A stretch of 64,000 nucleotides of DNA from positions 6,708,775-6,772,774 of the forward strand of contig OZ014418.1 in the NCBI GenBank assembly GCA_963965975.1, read 5' to 3'. Below the pieces are notes generated by a model. The model had not been told where the DNA came from, did not search any database, and saw nothing but the letters and a program-made list of their open reading frames with translations. The translations under genes and the position numbers were made by a program. Source of the DNA: Xestospongia bergquistia. Lineage: Eukaryota > Porifera > Demospongiae > Haplosclerida > Petrosiidae. This document shows, piece after piece, positions 1-11,162 of the stretch. Each line of letters starts with the position of its first letter. Positions within the stretch are counted from its first letter, which is position 1.

Positions 1-816
1 CTTTCTTGCAGAATATCTGTATAGTTGCAAAGCTACAGATGAGGAGGGACAAGATCTCTCATGTACTTGTATAGAACTAAAGGAGAAAGGAAAATACAAT
101 TGTACTTGTTTTGCTGATGTTACTCCTGATGGAGAATATCTGGACTGTCTTGATGCTTTGGAAAAGGGACAAAATAAAAGTGGTATCTATTTCCTCAAAC
201 CTGACAACATGTCACTTTTTAAAGTACAAAATTGTTTTTAACAAACATAATACTTCATCTCTATACATTGTATAGGCTTATGTGATATGAAGACTGATGG
301 TGGTGGATGGACTGTCTTTCAAAAAAGAATGGATGGCTGTGTTGATTTCTATCTCAACTGGAATGATTATGTTCATGGTTTTGGTAATACCTCAGGAGAG
401 TATTGGCTAGGACTAAGTAACTTCATCATTTAGCTAATGAAAGTGTATCAACAAAACTACGAGTTGATATGAGAGAGAAAGATGGTAACACTGCATATGC
501 CAGTTACTCTACAATTTACATAGATAATTCTACCACTGATTATACTCTCCATGTATCTGGATATAGTGGTACTGTTGGAGATTCATTGTCTTGCAACAAT
601 CAACAAAAACTCTCCATTAAAAACAATGACAATGATCAATATGGTGGTAATTGTGGTGTTATAAGAATTGGTGCATGGTGGTACAGATCATGTTCATACT
701 CAAACTTAAATGGTAACTATGGTGATGTTCGACGTGCCAAAGGAGTTTATTGGGTTGGGTTTAGAGGTTGGGAATATTCTCTACCATTTACTGAGATGAA
801 AGTTCGTCGAGCTTAA
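1..816 (+). pseudogene. FREP type I, 5'-truncated by window edge, frameshifted
   Basis: The last two exons of a three-exon fibrinogen-related gene are visible. The linker exon runs about 11-229 after a ttgcag acceptor and encodes the Cys-rich segment. It resembles the linker of the gene at 5216-6171 (both begin EYLYSCKATDEEG). The fibrinogen exon starts near 275 and ends at the TAA at 814-816. Compared with intact paralogues, one base is missing at the AYCDM start and one more in the [10 protein letters not shown] region, so the frame is lost twice. From 469 on it is open and still encodes a DNDND calcium-site motif and a WWYRSC...NLNG motif. The first exon lies outside the window. I call it a recent pseudogene; two sequencing errors could mimic this. 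Confidence 0.75.
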
Positions 817-819
817 TAG

Positions 820-1638
820 TCAATTAAACACTTAATGTAATTGATTTTCAGCTGTCTGTTTTGTGCAATGTTGTGTTTTTTAAATTAAAAAATTGTTTTC
901 AATTATAATAACAAGCAACTCATATATTGTACTGATAAAAATACTATATATTTAATACTATTAGGGTTTAACAACAAATTGACTAGATTTTTACTATAAA
1001 ATCAGATAATTAAAATAAATCTATACTAATGTTCTTTACAATAAGTTAGTTGTTTCATAATGATAAAACCAACTAAGACATCTCACTACTAATACAGTAG
1101 AGAAATTGTTTTTCTAACACACAGTCATGATCAGCAATCACTTGTCAGCTTTACAATTAACATTCAATGCTATAATTAATCCCTTGATGCTCTGACAAGC
1201 TATCAACATTATGTGATAATGAGTAGTTGATATAAGACAGTATATAATTGATAATATACAAATTACATTAAAACAAGCATAAATAATAGGATTATTAAGA
1301 TACTGACCTCACAGACACTGTTTTGATAACCTCTAATGAGAAAGCACTTAGTTACTCAGGAAATGCGATAAGATACCAACAACATAAGCCTACATGTTCC
1401 TGATAAGATGAAACTGAGTCATCATATATTCTAATGTTACTACTACATCAAAGAAATAAGGTCTGCCATCTTGTCTGCATTGAACAGGTAACATGGTGAC
1501 TAAGCAGATGTTCAGTCGGCCTTCAAGGAAATAGGGTACAACTGGGAACCCCCATTCTTCCTTATATAAAGGGGTGACTAAAATCTTCAAGACAAGTTAT
1601 ATACCACTTATCCTTGAGGTGTTAACTTTAAAGAAGAA
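820..1638. other. Type I FREP spacer and upstream region
   Basis: No coding exon is visible. The stretch belongs to the tandem unit: closely related sequence recurs after the genes ending at 2580, 6171, 7992 and 15060. The last 230 bp hold the AP-1-like site and TATA box of the next gene. Confidence 0.6.
1415..1570 (+). promoter_or_regulatory. Type I FREP promoter: AP-1-like site plus TATA box
   Basis: TGAGTCA lies at 1415-1421 and TATATAAA at 1563-1570, 69 bp before the ATG at 1639. The same pair with nearly the same spacing precedes the other type I genes. Confidence 0.6.
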
Positions 1639-2580
1639 ATGAAACTCGACATCATTCTTTTTCTAGCTATTGCTGTCTGCAGTGTGATAGCAAACTGTCC
1701 ACCAGAAGGTAAAGTACATGTACAAAATTTACAAGTTTAATTTTATTGTGAATTATAATAAATTCATTTCATACAGACAAACTCTACAGTTGTAAAGCTA
1801 ATGATGAGGAAGGACAAGATCTCTCTTGTACTTGTAGAAAACTAAATGAGAAAGGAAAATACAACTGTACTTGTTTTGCTGATGTTACTCCAGATGGAGA
1901 ATATCTGGACTGTCTTGATGCTTTGAGGAAGGGACAAAATAAAAGTGGTATCTATTCCCTTAAACCTGACAATATGTCACCTTTTAAGGTACAACATTGT
2001 TTTATAGTTTTAAACTTCATCTCTATATATTGTATAGGCCTATTGTGACATGAAGACTGATGGTGGTGGATGGACTGTCTTTCAAAGAAGAATGGATGGT
2101 TCTGTTAACTTCTATCTCAACTGGACTGATTATGTTCATGGTTTTGGTAACTTATCAGGAGAGTATTGGTTAGGACTTAGTAAACTCCATCGTTTAGCTA
2201 ATGGGAGTGTATCTACAGAACTACGAGTTGATATGAGAGATAAGATTGGTGTAAAACGATACGCTAAATACTCTACCTTTTACATAGGTGGTTCTACCAC
2301 TGATTATACTCTCCATGTATCTGGATATAGTGGTACTGCTGGAGATTCGTTGTCTTATAACAATCAACAAAAATTCTCTACTAAAGACAATGACAATGAT
2401 GGCTATGGTGGTAATTGTGCTGTTATAAGAATTGGTGCATGGTGGTACAGAGCATGTTCATATTCAAACTTAAATGGAAACTATGGTGATGTTCGACGTG
2501 CCAAAGGAGTTTATTGGGTTGGATTTAGAGGTTGGGAATATTCTCTACCATTTACTGAGATGAAAGTTCGTCGGGCTTAA
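1639..2580 (+). CDS. Fibrinogen-related secreted protein, type I
   Basis: Three exons: 1639..1708, 1777..1988, 2038..2580; 274 aa. Exon 1 is a signal peptide (MKLDIILFLAIAVCSVIA) followed by NCPPEG. Exon 2 holds a linker with six cysteines whose last part (DCLDALRKGQNKSGIYSLKP) already starts the fibrinogen fold. Exon 3 carries the rest: [32 protein letters not shown], the DNDND calcium-site motif and the WWYRAC...NLNG motif. In ficolins, tachylectins and snail FREPs this domain binds acetylated sugars; a recognition or adhesion role here is inference. Introns are 68 and 49 bp with GT-AG ends, in phases 1 and 0. The start is fixed by the signal peptide and by paralogues. Confidence 0.88.
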
Positions 2581-3378
2581 TGATAAACAGTCAATTAAGC
2601 ACTTTAAATAATTGATTTTCAGTTGACTATTTTGTGCAATGTTGAATGTTTTTTTTAAATTAAAAAATTATTTTCAATTATAATATCAAGCAACTTATAT
2701 ATTATACTGATAGAAATACTATATATTTAATACTATTAGGGTTTTAACAACAAATTGACTAGATTTTTACTATAAAATCAGATAATTAAAATAAATCTAT
2801 ACTAATGTTCTATACAATAAGTTAGTTGTTTCATAATGATAAAACCAACTAAGACATCTCACTACTAATACAGTAGGGAAATTGTTCTTCTAGCACACAG
2901 TCATGATCAGCAATCACTTGATTATATTGTCAGCATTACAATTAACATTCAATGCTATAATTAATCCCTTGATATTCTGTCCAGCTAGATGATAACAAGT
3001 ACATAATAGGGTTGTTAAAATATTGACCTCACAGATACTGTTATGACAACTTCTAATGAGTAAGCACTTAGTTACTCACATGTAAGAGGATGTGATAACA
3101 TACTAACAACAAAAGCCCACATGTTTCTGATAAAATCAAGCTGAGTAATCATATATTATAATATTACTACTACATCAAAGAAATAAGGTGTCTACCATCA
3201 TGTCTGTATCAAATGGGTAACATGGTGACTAAGCAGATGTTCAGATGACCTTCAAGGAAATAGGGTACAACTGGGAAGTCCCATTATTTCCTATATAAAG
3301 GGGCAATTAAAGGTGTTACCACAGGTTGTATACAGTTGTATACAACTTATTGTTTGAGGTGCTAGCTTTAAAGAAGAG
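2581..3378. other. Type I FREP spacer and upstream region
   Basis: No gene seen. It repeats the tandem-unit spacer found after the neighbouring genes and ends in the promoter of the next copy. Confidence 0.6.
3142..3299 (+). promoter_or_regulatory. Type I FREP promoter, AP-1-like site altered
   Basis: TATATAAA lies at 3292-3299. The upstream site reads TGAGTAA at 3142, one base off TGAGTCA, with the family spacing of 150 bp kept. Confidence 0.5.
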
Positions 3379-4347
3379 ATGAAATTCAACATTGTTCTTT
3401 TTCTAGCTATTGCTGTCTGCAGTGTGATAGCAAACTGTCCAACAGAAGGTAAAGTATATGTAAAAAAAAACTGTACAATTTACAAGTTAAATTTCTATTG
3501 CAAATTATTATAAATTCATTTCATACAGACAAGCTCTACAGTTGTAAAGCTAATGATGAGGAAGGACAAGATCTCTCTTGTACTTGTAGAAAACTGACTG
3601 AAACAGGAAAATACAACTGTACTTGTTTTGTTGATGATCCACCTACTACTCCTGAAGTACATTATCTGGACTGTCTTGATGCTTTGAGGAAGGGACAAAA
3701 TAAGAGTGGAGTCTATTCCCTCAAACCTGACAACTTATCACCTTTTAAAGTACAACATTGTCTTTAACAAACATGATGCTTCATCTCTATACATTGTATA
3801 GGCCTATTGTGACATGGATACTGATGGTGGTGGATGGACTGTCATTCAAAGAAGAATGGATGGCTCTGTTGACTTCTATCTCAACTGGACTGATTATGTT
3901 CATGGTTTTGGAAATGTATTAGGAGAACATTGGTTAGGACTTAGTAAAATCCATCGTTTAGCTAATGGGAGTGTATCTACAAAACTACGAGTTTGTTTGA
4001 GAGATAAAAATGGTAACAGTGCATATGCCTGTTATTATCCCTTTTACATAGGTGGTTCTACCACTGATTATACTCTCCATGTATCTGGATATAATGGTAC
4101 TGCTGGGGACTCACTTACATATCATAATCTCATGAAGTTTACTACTAAAGACAATGATAATGATCAATATAGTTTTGCAAATTGTGCTGTGGAATGGACT
4201 GGTGCATGGTGGTATAAGAACTGTCATTGGGCTAACTTAAATGGTCGTTATGGTGATGATAGGAATTCAAAAGGCATTAATTGGCGTACCTGGAAGGGTT
4301 ACTATTATTCTTTACCATTTGCTGAGATGAAAGTTCGGCGTGTCTAA
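3379..4347 (+). CDS. Fibrinogen-related secreted protein, type I
   Basis: Three exons: 3379..3448, 3529..3749, 3802..4347; 278 aa. The signal peptide is MKFNIVLFLAIAVCSVIA. The linker is three residues longer than in the gene upstream (DDPPTTPEVHYLDC), a form shared only with the gene at 16527-17485. The fibrinogen exon has the DNDND motif and WWYKNC...NLNGRYG. Its second half (YHNLMKF, KNCHWANLNG, NSKGINW) differs strongly from the neighbours on either side but matches the gene at 7039-7992. Two additional cysteines occur in CLRDKNGNSAYACYYPF, where relatives have Asp and Ser; they may form an extra disulphide. Secreted lectin-like function is inferred from the family. Confidence 0.87.
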
Positions 4348-5215
4348 TGTTACAAGATATTCCAACTTTTTTTAGTTATTTGAAAGATTATACCTCTATT
4401 CTTTCAATATTACTTACACATTGATGTGATGTATTTTTGATAATCATTTTTTTTAAAAATTGAGAATACATCAAAAAAATTAATAATACGTCAATAAATT
4501 ATTAATATATTAATAAATTGAAAATATAATACTTTACTATCAACATACATGGAGGTGCTCATCCATGATTGAACATAACATCATGTAATGTCATGATTTA
4601 CCATTTTGTTTCAAGTGTGAGTATACAACTATCTTATCAACACAGTCAGCTCTATATTATCATAGCAAATAAATATATCTTAAGCCAGTATATAAATAAG
4701 GTTTGGCCTTGTACATGTCTAATTTTTATACTATTTCACTAATAATAATATAAATTATGAACTATTCTAAAGAGATATATGTTCTTATATAAAGTGAACA
4801 ATTAACTTCAATGTACTTGTTCTTGTATTAGCACATGCAATATCAACCTTTGACCTATGATATATATAATGATTAATGAGTCAGTTACAACAATACTGAC
4901 CTGGTTACTCTAGAGGAAACCACTATAACTATACAGAACATGTTGTTGATAAGACCAAACTGAGTCATCATATATTCTAATGATATTAAGAGAATCCCCT
5001 AAAACTATGAGGTGACAGCTGACAATGTCACTGAGTCAGCATTTAACCTCAGACATCAAAAACATGACTGGTCTACCATCATGTCTGTACTATAAAGGTT
5101 AGAACATGACTCAGCAGACACTGGGAGAGGCCACTCACGTTTATTTAAAACAAAGCTGAGTGTCTTAAAGTATAGCAAGTTAATCATTGCAATTGCTATA
5201 GTTCTTGCAGTTAAA
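4348..5215. other. FREP spacer with a different upstream region
   Basis: No gene seen. The 3' part precedes a type I gene but lacks the TATATAAAGGGG cassette. It has TGAGTCA at 4961-4967 and again at 5032-5038. Its end resembles the regions before the broken signal exons at 8861 and 15931, so it represents a second promoter class. Confidence 0.45.
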
Positions 5216-6171
5216 ATGGAAGTGAAATATAATATCATTTTTCTTCTGGCTCTTGCTGTTAATATATATTATGTGTCAGCAAACTGCCCAATAGAACCAA
5301 AAGGTCCAGTGAATACCATATATTTAAATTGATACCTTTATACAATACTTATATAACTTTCTTACAGAATATCTGTATAGTTGCAAAGCTACAGATGAGG
5401 AGGGACAAGATCTCTCATGTACTTGTATAGAACTAAAGGAGAAAGGAAAATACAACTGTACTTGTTTTGCTGATGAGAGTCCAGATGGAGAATATTTGGA
5501 CTGTCTTGATGCTTTGAGGAAGGGACAAAATAAAAGTGGTATCTTTTCCCTTAAACCTGACAATATGTCACCTTTTAAGGTACAACATTGTTTTATAGTT
5601 TTAAATTTCATCTCTATACATTGTATAGGCCTATTGTGACATGGAGACTGATGGTGGTGGATGGACTGTCTTTCAAAGAAGAATGGATGGTTCTGTTAAC
5701 TTCTATCTCAATTGGACTGATTATGTTCATGGTTTTGGTAACTTATCAGGAGAGTATTGGCTAGGACTTAGTAAACTCCATCGTTTAGCTAATGGAAGTG
5801 TATCTACAGAACTACGAGTTGATTTGAGAGATAAGATTGGTGTAAAACGATACGCCAATTACTCTACCTTTTACATAGGTGGTTCTACCACTGATTATAC
5901 TCTCCATGTATCTGGATATAGTGGTACTGCTGGAGATTCATTGTCTTACAACAATCAACAAAAATTCTCTACTAAAGACAATGACAATGATGGCTATGGT
6001 GGTAATTGTGCTGTTATAAGAATGGGTGGATGGTGGTACAGAGCATGTTCATATTCAAACTTATGTGGTAACTATAATGATGATCGACGTGCCAAAGGAG
6101 TTTATTGGGTTGGATTTAGAGGTTGGGAATATTCTCTACCATTTACTGAGATGAAAGTTCGTCGAGCTTAA
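5216..6171 (+). CDS. Fibrinogen-related secreted protein, type I
   Basis: Three exons: 5216..5303, 5368..5579, 5629..6171; 280 aa. The first exon is longer than in other type I genes and diverged (MEVKYNIIFLLALAVNIYYV, then SANCPIEPKG). Its donor, gtccag, is weak but in the family phase. The linker (EYLYSCKATDEEG) matches the partial gene at the left edge. The fibrinogen exon is close to that of the gene at 1639-2580, with MGGWWYRAC in place of IGAWWYRAC and an extra cysteine in NLCGNYND. The latter alters the otherwise constant NLNG motif, so the binding pocket may differ. The alternative signal exon and promoter mark it as a subtype. Confidence 0.82.
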
Positions 6172-7038
6172 TAATAAACAGTCAATTAAACACTTTATAT
6201 GATTGATTTTTAGCTGACTATTTTGTGCAATTTTAATGTTGTGTTTTTTTTTAAATAAAAAGATTGTTTTGAATTATAAAAACAAGCATCTTATATATAG
6301 TACTGAAAGAAGCACTACGTATTTAATACTATTAGGGTTTTAACAACAAATTCACTACATTTCTACTATAAAATCAGATAATTAAAATAAATCTATACTA
6401 ATGTTCTATACAATAAGTTAGTTGTTTCATATTGGGAAAACCAATTAAGATAGCTCACTACTAATACAGTAGAGAAATTTTTCTTCTAGCACACAGTCAT
6501 GATCATCAATCACTTGATTATATTGTCAGCTTTACAATTAACATTCAATGCTATAATTAATCCCTTGAAACTCTGGCCAGCTATCAACATTATGTGACAG
6601 AGTAGTTGATATAACATAGTATATTATTGATAATTTACGGCTTACATTAAAACAAGCATACACGATAGGATTATTAAGATATTGATCTCACAGATACTGT
6701 TTTGATAACCTCTAACAAGTTAGCACTTAGTTACTCACATGTAGGAGGAAATGTGATAAGATACCAACAACATAAGCCTACATGTTCCTGATAAGATGAA
6801 GCTGAGTCATCATATATTATAATATTACTACTACATCAAAGAAATAAGGTGTCTACTATCATGTCTGTATTGAACAGTAACATGGTGATCAAGCAGATGC
6901 TCAAATGACCTTCAAGGAAATAGGGTACAACTGGGAAGTCCCATTCTTCCCTATATAAAGAGGCAATTAAAAGCATTATCATAGGTTATATACAATTGTA
7001 TACAACTTATTGTTTGAGGTGTTAACTTTAAGAAAGAG
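6172..7038. other. Type I FREP spacer and upstream region
   Basis: No gene seen. The tandem-unit spacer ends in the AP-1-like/TATA promoter of the next gene. Confidence 0.6.
6803..6959 (+). promoter_or_regulatory. Type I FREP promoter: AP-1-like site plus TATA box
   Basis: TGAGTCA lies at 6803-6809 and TATATAAA at 6952-6959, 149 bp apart, 80 bp before the ATG at 7039. Confidence 0.6.
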
Positions 7039-7992
7039 ATGAAATTTAACATCATTCTCTTTCTAGCTATTGCTGTCTGCAGTGTGATAGCAAACTGTCC
7101 ACCAGAAGGTAAAGTACTAGTACAAAACCTGTACAATTTACAAGTTTAATTTTATTGTAAATTATAATAAATTCATTTTATACAGACAAACTCTACAGTT
7201 GTAAAGCTAATGATGAAGAGGGACAAGATCTCTCTTGTACATGTAGAAAACTAAATGAGACAGGAAAATACAATTGTACTTGTTTTGCTGATTATACTCC
7301 TGATGGAGAATATCTGGATTGTCTTGATGCTTTGAGGAAGGGACAAAATAAAAGTGGTGTCTATTCCCTCAAACCTGACAACATGTCACCTTTTAAGGTA
7401 CAACATTGTCTTTAACAAACATGATGTGTCATCTCTACACATTGTATAGGCCTATTGTGACATGGAGACTGATGGTGGTGGATGGACAGTCTTTCAAAGA
7501 AGAATGGATGGCTCCGTTAACTTCTATCTCAACTGGACTGATTATGTTCATGGTTTTGGTAACTTATCAGGAGAGTATTGGCTAGGACTTAGTAAACTCC
7601 ATCGTTTAGCTAATGGGAGTGTATCTACACAACTACGAGTTGATATGAGAGATAAGATTGGTGTAAAACGATACGCTAAATACTCTACCTTTTACATAGG
7701 TGGTTCTACCACTGATTATACTCTCCATGTATCTGGATATAATGGTACTGCTGGAGACTCTCTTGCATACCATAACCTCATGAAGTTTTCTACTAAAAAC
7801 AATGATAATGATCAATCAAGCTATAATTGTGCTCTAACATGGACTGGTGCATGGTGGTATAAGGACTGTCATTGGGCTAATTTAAATGGTCGTTATGGCG
7901 ATAATAGAAATTCTAAGGGCATTAACTGGTATACCTGGAAAGGTTGGGAATATTCTCTACCATTTACTGAGATGAAAGTTCGTCGAGCTTAA
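7039..7992 (+). CDS. Fibrinogen-related secreted protein, type I (mosaic)
   Basis: Three exons: 7039..7108, 7186..7397, 7450..7992; 274 aa. The signal peptide is MKFNIILFLAIAVCSVIA and the linker is the short form (DYTPDGEYLDC). The fibrinogen exon is a mosaic. Its first half (DKIGVKRYAKYSTFY) equals that of the genes at 1639 and 5216. Its second half (YHNLMKF, WTGAWWYKDCHWANLNG, NSKGINW) equals that of the gene at 3379. The exon is nearly identical to the exon at 14518-15060, and the likeness extends well downstream, showing a segmental duplication. Lectin-like function is inferred from the family. Confidence 0.87.
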
Positions 7993-8860
7993 TGATGAAC
8001 AGTTAATTAAACACTTTATATAATTGATTTTCAGCTGACTATTTTGTGCAATTTTGAACATTGTGTTTTTTAAATAAAAAGATTGTTTTCAATTATAATA
8101 ACAAGCAACTTATATATAGCACTGATAGAAACAGTATATAATAAATACTATTTGGGTTTTAACAACAAATTGACTACATTTCTACTATAAAATCAGATAA
8201 TTAGAATAAATGCACACTAACTTTCCATAAAATAAGTTAGTTGTTCCATATTGGGAAAACCAATTTAGAGAGTTCACTACTAATATTGCAAGAAAATTTC
8301 TTTTCCTAGCACACAGTCATGATCAGCAATGACTTGATTGTATTGTCAGTTTTACAATTACAAAAGCATTGCTTTCACAGTAGAGACAACTTTATGCAAC
8401 TAAACGATTTTACCATTTTGTTTCAGCTGTGTATATACAACTATCTTATCAACACATTCAGCTCTATATTAGCATTAGCAAATAAATATATCTTAAACCA
8501 GTATCTCATAAAATTTGACTATGTACATATCTATTTTGTTGTTCTTTAAAAATTCAAGATAGTTATGATGTATTAAAAATAATTCAGGCAATAATATTTA
8601 AATTTGACATATACAAGAAAATGAGTCAGCAATAACAATACTGAGCTGGTTATTCTAGAGGAACACCACTGCAACTATAAACATTTGACATGTCATCAAA
8701 TCACCACTTAATTTACAATCCATATATAAGATAAAAGTATGACTTAGAAGATTTAAAATGATGGATTATCTCGCACTGTGAGAGTCCATCCTAAAGATAA
8801 GATCGAGTGTCTCAAACAAACCACATTATCCTTTAAAGTGCCAATTTAATTCTTCATAAA
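7993..8860. other. FREP spacer, part of a segmental duplication
   Basis: No gene seen. Nearly identical to 15061-15930. The open frame at 8319-8549 is repeated at 15387-15617 only because the whole block was copied. Confidence 0.6.
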
Positions 8861-8946
8861 ATGAAAGTGAAAGAAACATAATTCTTCTAGCGACTGCTGT
8901 TTGCATTTGTAGTGTGACAGCAAATTGTCCAACAGATACAAAAGAT
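8861..8946 (+). pseudogene. Decayed FREP signal-peptide exon
   Basis: An ATG is followed by a signal-like stretch (ATACTGCTG... region and VTANCPTDTK-like end) recognisable as a type I exon 1 of the same class as 5216..5303. The frame stops after six codons. No linker or fibrinogen exon follows before the next copy at 9460. A second decayed copy is at 15931. Confidence 0.6.
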
Positions 8947-9459
8947 ATAGTGACTTAAAGTATTGCTTTGTGCATTATTATATGCTAGGAAACCACTATT
9001 CCTAGCATCCAATCCAGTATTCAATACTTCCTTTAATCTTCTGGTTAGCTATCGACAATATATGACAACAAGAACTTGCCATTCACTCCATAAGATTTAT
9101 AAAATACAATTAGGTATTAACCTTTAACCTATAAGAAAATGAGTCAGCTACAATAATACTGACCTGGTTACTCTAGAGGAAGCAATTACAACTATAAACA
9201 AGTTGTTGCTGATAAAAACAAGCTGAGTCATCATATATTCTAATGTTACTACTATACCAAAGAAATAAGGTGTCTACCATCATGTATGTATTGAACAGGT
9301 AACATGGTGACTAAGCAGATGTTCAGATGAACCTCAAAGAAATAGGATACAACTTGTAAGCCCCATTCTTCCCTATATAAAGAAGTGACTAAAAGCTTTA
9401 AGACAGGTTGTGTATACAACTTATTCCTTAATTAATGTGGTGTTAACTTTAAAGAAGAG
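8947..9459. other. FREP spacer and upstream region
   Basis: No exon seen. It carries the AP-1-like/TATA cassette at 9224-9381. Confidence 0.55.
9224..9381 (+). promoter_or_regulatory. Type I FREP promoter in front of a pseudogene
   Basis: TGAGTCA lies at 9224-9230 and TATATAAA at 9374-9381, 150 bp apart. Confidence 0.5.
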
Positions 9460-10184
9460 ATGAAACTCAACATCATTCTTTTTCTAGCTTTTGCTGTCTG
9501 CAGTGTGATAGCAAACTGCCCACCAGAAGGTATAGTATATGTAAAAAAACTGTACAATTTACAAGTTTAATTCCTATTGTGAATTATAATAAATTCATTT
9601 CATACAGACAAACTCTACAGTTGTAAAGCTAATGATGAGGAAGGACAAGATCTCTCTTGTACTTGTAGAAAACTAAATGATGCAGGAAAATACAACTGTA
9701 CTTGTTTTGCTGATGAGAGTCCAGATGGAGAATATCTGGACTGTGTCTTGATGCTTTGAGGGAAGGACAAAATAAAAGTGGTAGTCTATTCCCTTCAAAT
9801 CTGACAACATGTCACCATTTAAGGTACAACATTGTTTTAAAAAACTACATTATATAGGTTTATTGTGACATGGAGATCAATAGTGGTGGATGGACTGTCT
9901 TTGAAAAAAGAATGGATGGCTCCGTTGACTAGGTGGTTCTGATTATACTCTCCAAGTATCTGGATGTAGTGTTGCTGCTGGAGATTCATTGTCTTACAAC
10001 AATCAACAAAAATTCTCCACTAAAGACAATGACAATTATAAATATGGCGGTAATTGTGCCAATATAAGAATTGGTGCATGGTGGTACAGTACATGTTTAT
10101 TAAATGGTAACTATGGTGATGATCAACGTGCCAAAGGAGTTCATTGAGTTGGTTAGAGGTTGAGATGAAAATTCATCTGGTTTA
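9460..10184 (+). pseudogene. FREP type I pseudogene
   Basis: Exon 1 (9460..9529) is intact and encodes MKLNIILFLAFAVCSVIA. The linker exon starts at 9608 but gains two bases near GEYLDC, which shifts the frame. The fibrinogen exon starts near 9859 with changes in the MEIN segment. It then has a large internal deletion, from RMDGSVD directly into the GGSDYTLQVSG region. The calcium-site motif survives as DNDNY. The copy holds the position equivalent to the intact gene at 16527-17485 in a duplicated block. Confidence 0.8.
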
Positions 10185-11162
10185 ATGATGAACAGTTAAT
10201 TAAAGTCTTTTTATGATTGATTTTCAGAGAAACCTACATACACATATTCATAGCTAGGCCTGAACAGTGTACAGCATTCCTCATTAACTGTTAAGATGGA
10301 TTGTGATTGCTTGGGTTTCATACTCAAGTCACATGCCTACAAAATGCATTAAAAAGTATTAACAATATAAACTGTTTATATTACTAATTACTATGGAATT
10401 GAACAGTTCATTCATTTCAATAAGTGACTCAAAAGGGTATGTGTGTGGTATAAATTACATAGTAACAATCATCACTTTAGTAATATTATATATAAGTTAG
10501 TAACTCAGTCTAAGGAGAGCCATTTCTAGTGACTTGGACAATATCTATCTTCTTGTAGGTACTAGCTCCTGGTATTACTAATGTAATTTTTAAACAAAGG
10601 GGAATCTACACACTCTATATGTTGACAAACAATATATTCATAGCTAGGCCTGAACAGTGTACAGCATTCCTCATTAACTGTTAAGATGGATGGTTATTTT
10701 GTGATTGCTTGGGTTTCATACTCATGTCACATGCCTACAAAATCCATTAAAAAGTATTAACAATATAAACTGTTTATATTACTAATTACTATGGAATTGA
10801 ACAGTTCATACATTTTAACAAGTGACTCAAAAGGGTATGTGTGTGGTATAAATTCCATAGTGACAAACATCACTTTAGTAATATTATATATAAGTTAGTA
10901 ACTCAGTCTAAGGAAAACCATTTCTAGTGGCTTGGACAATGGTTATTTTCTTGTTGGTACTAGCACCTGGTATCACTAGAGTAATTTTTAACAAAGAGGA
11001 ATCTACATACTTGATAAGTTATGTCAACAAAAAATGTATTAGTAAGTTACTTTGATTAGCATGTATGACATACCATACATTACTATTAAAGTAAGTTATA
11101 TATTGAAAATAGGAAGTCAGTACTGATATACAACTTCAATATCAAAAAGAGACTCTTCTACT
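10185..11162. other. Spacer made largely of a 390-bp tandem duplication
   Basis: No intact gene. Two direct copies start at about 10,243 and 10,631 (near-identical runs such as CTAGGCCTGAACAGTGTACA) and extend about 390 bp each. Each ends in a decayed type II signal exon (LVLAPGIT-like). The second has an ATG at 10939 about 220 bp before the real type II start. Confidence 0.65.
10243..11025 (+). repeat. Tandem direct duplication, two copies of about 390 bp
   Basis: Copy 1 is about 10,243-10,630 and copy 2 about 10,631-11,025; both contain a type II upstream region and a degenerate signal exon. Small indels separate them, so the duplication is not brand new. Confidence 0.7.

Noticed and set aside
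8319-8549. 76-codon frame repeated at 15387-15617
   Set aside because: Conserved only because the whole block was duplicated; no domain and AT-rich composition like the spacer.
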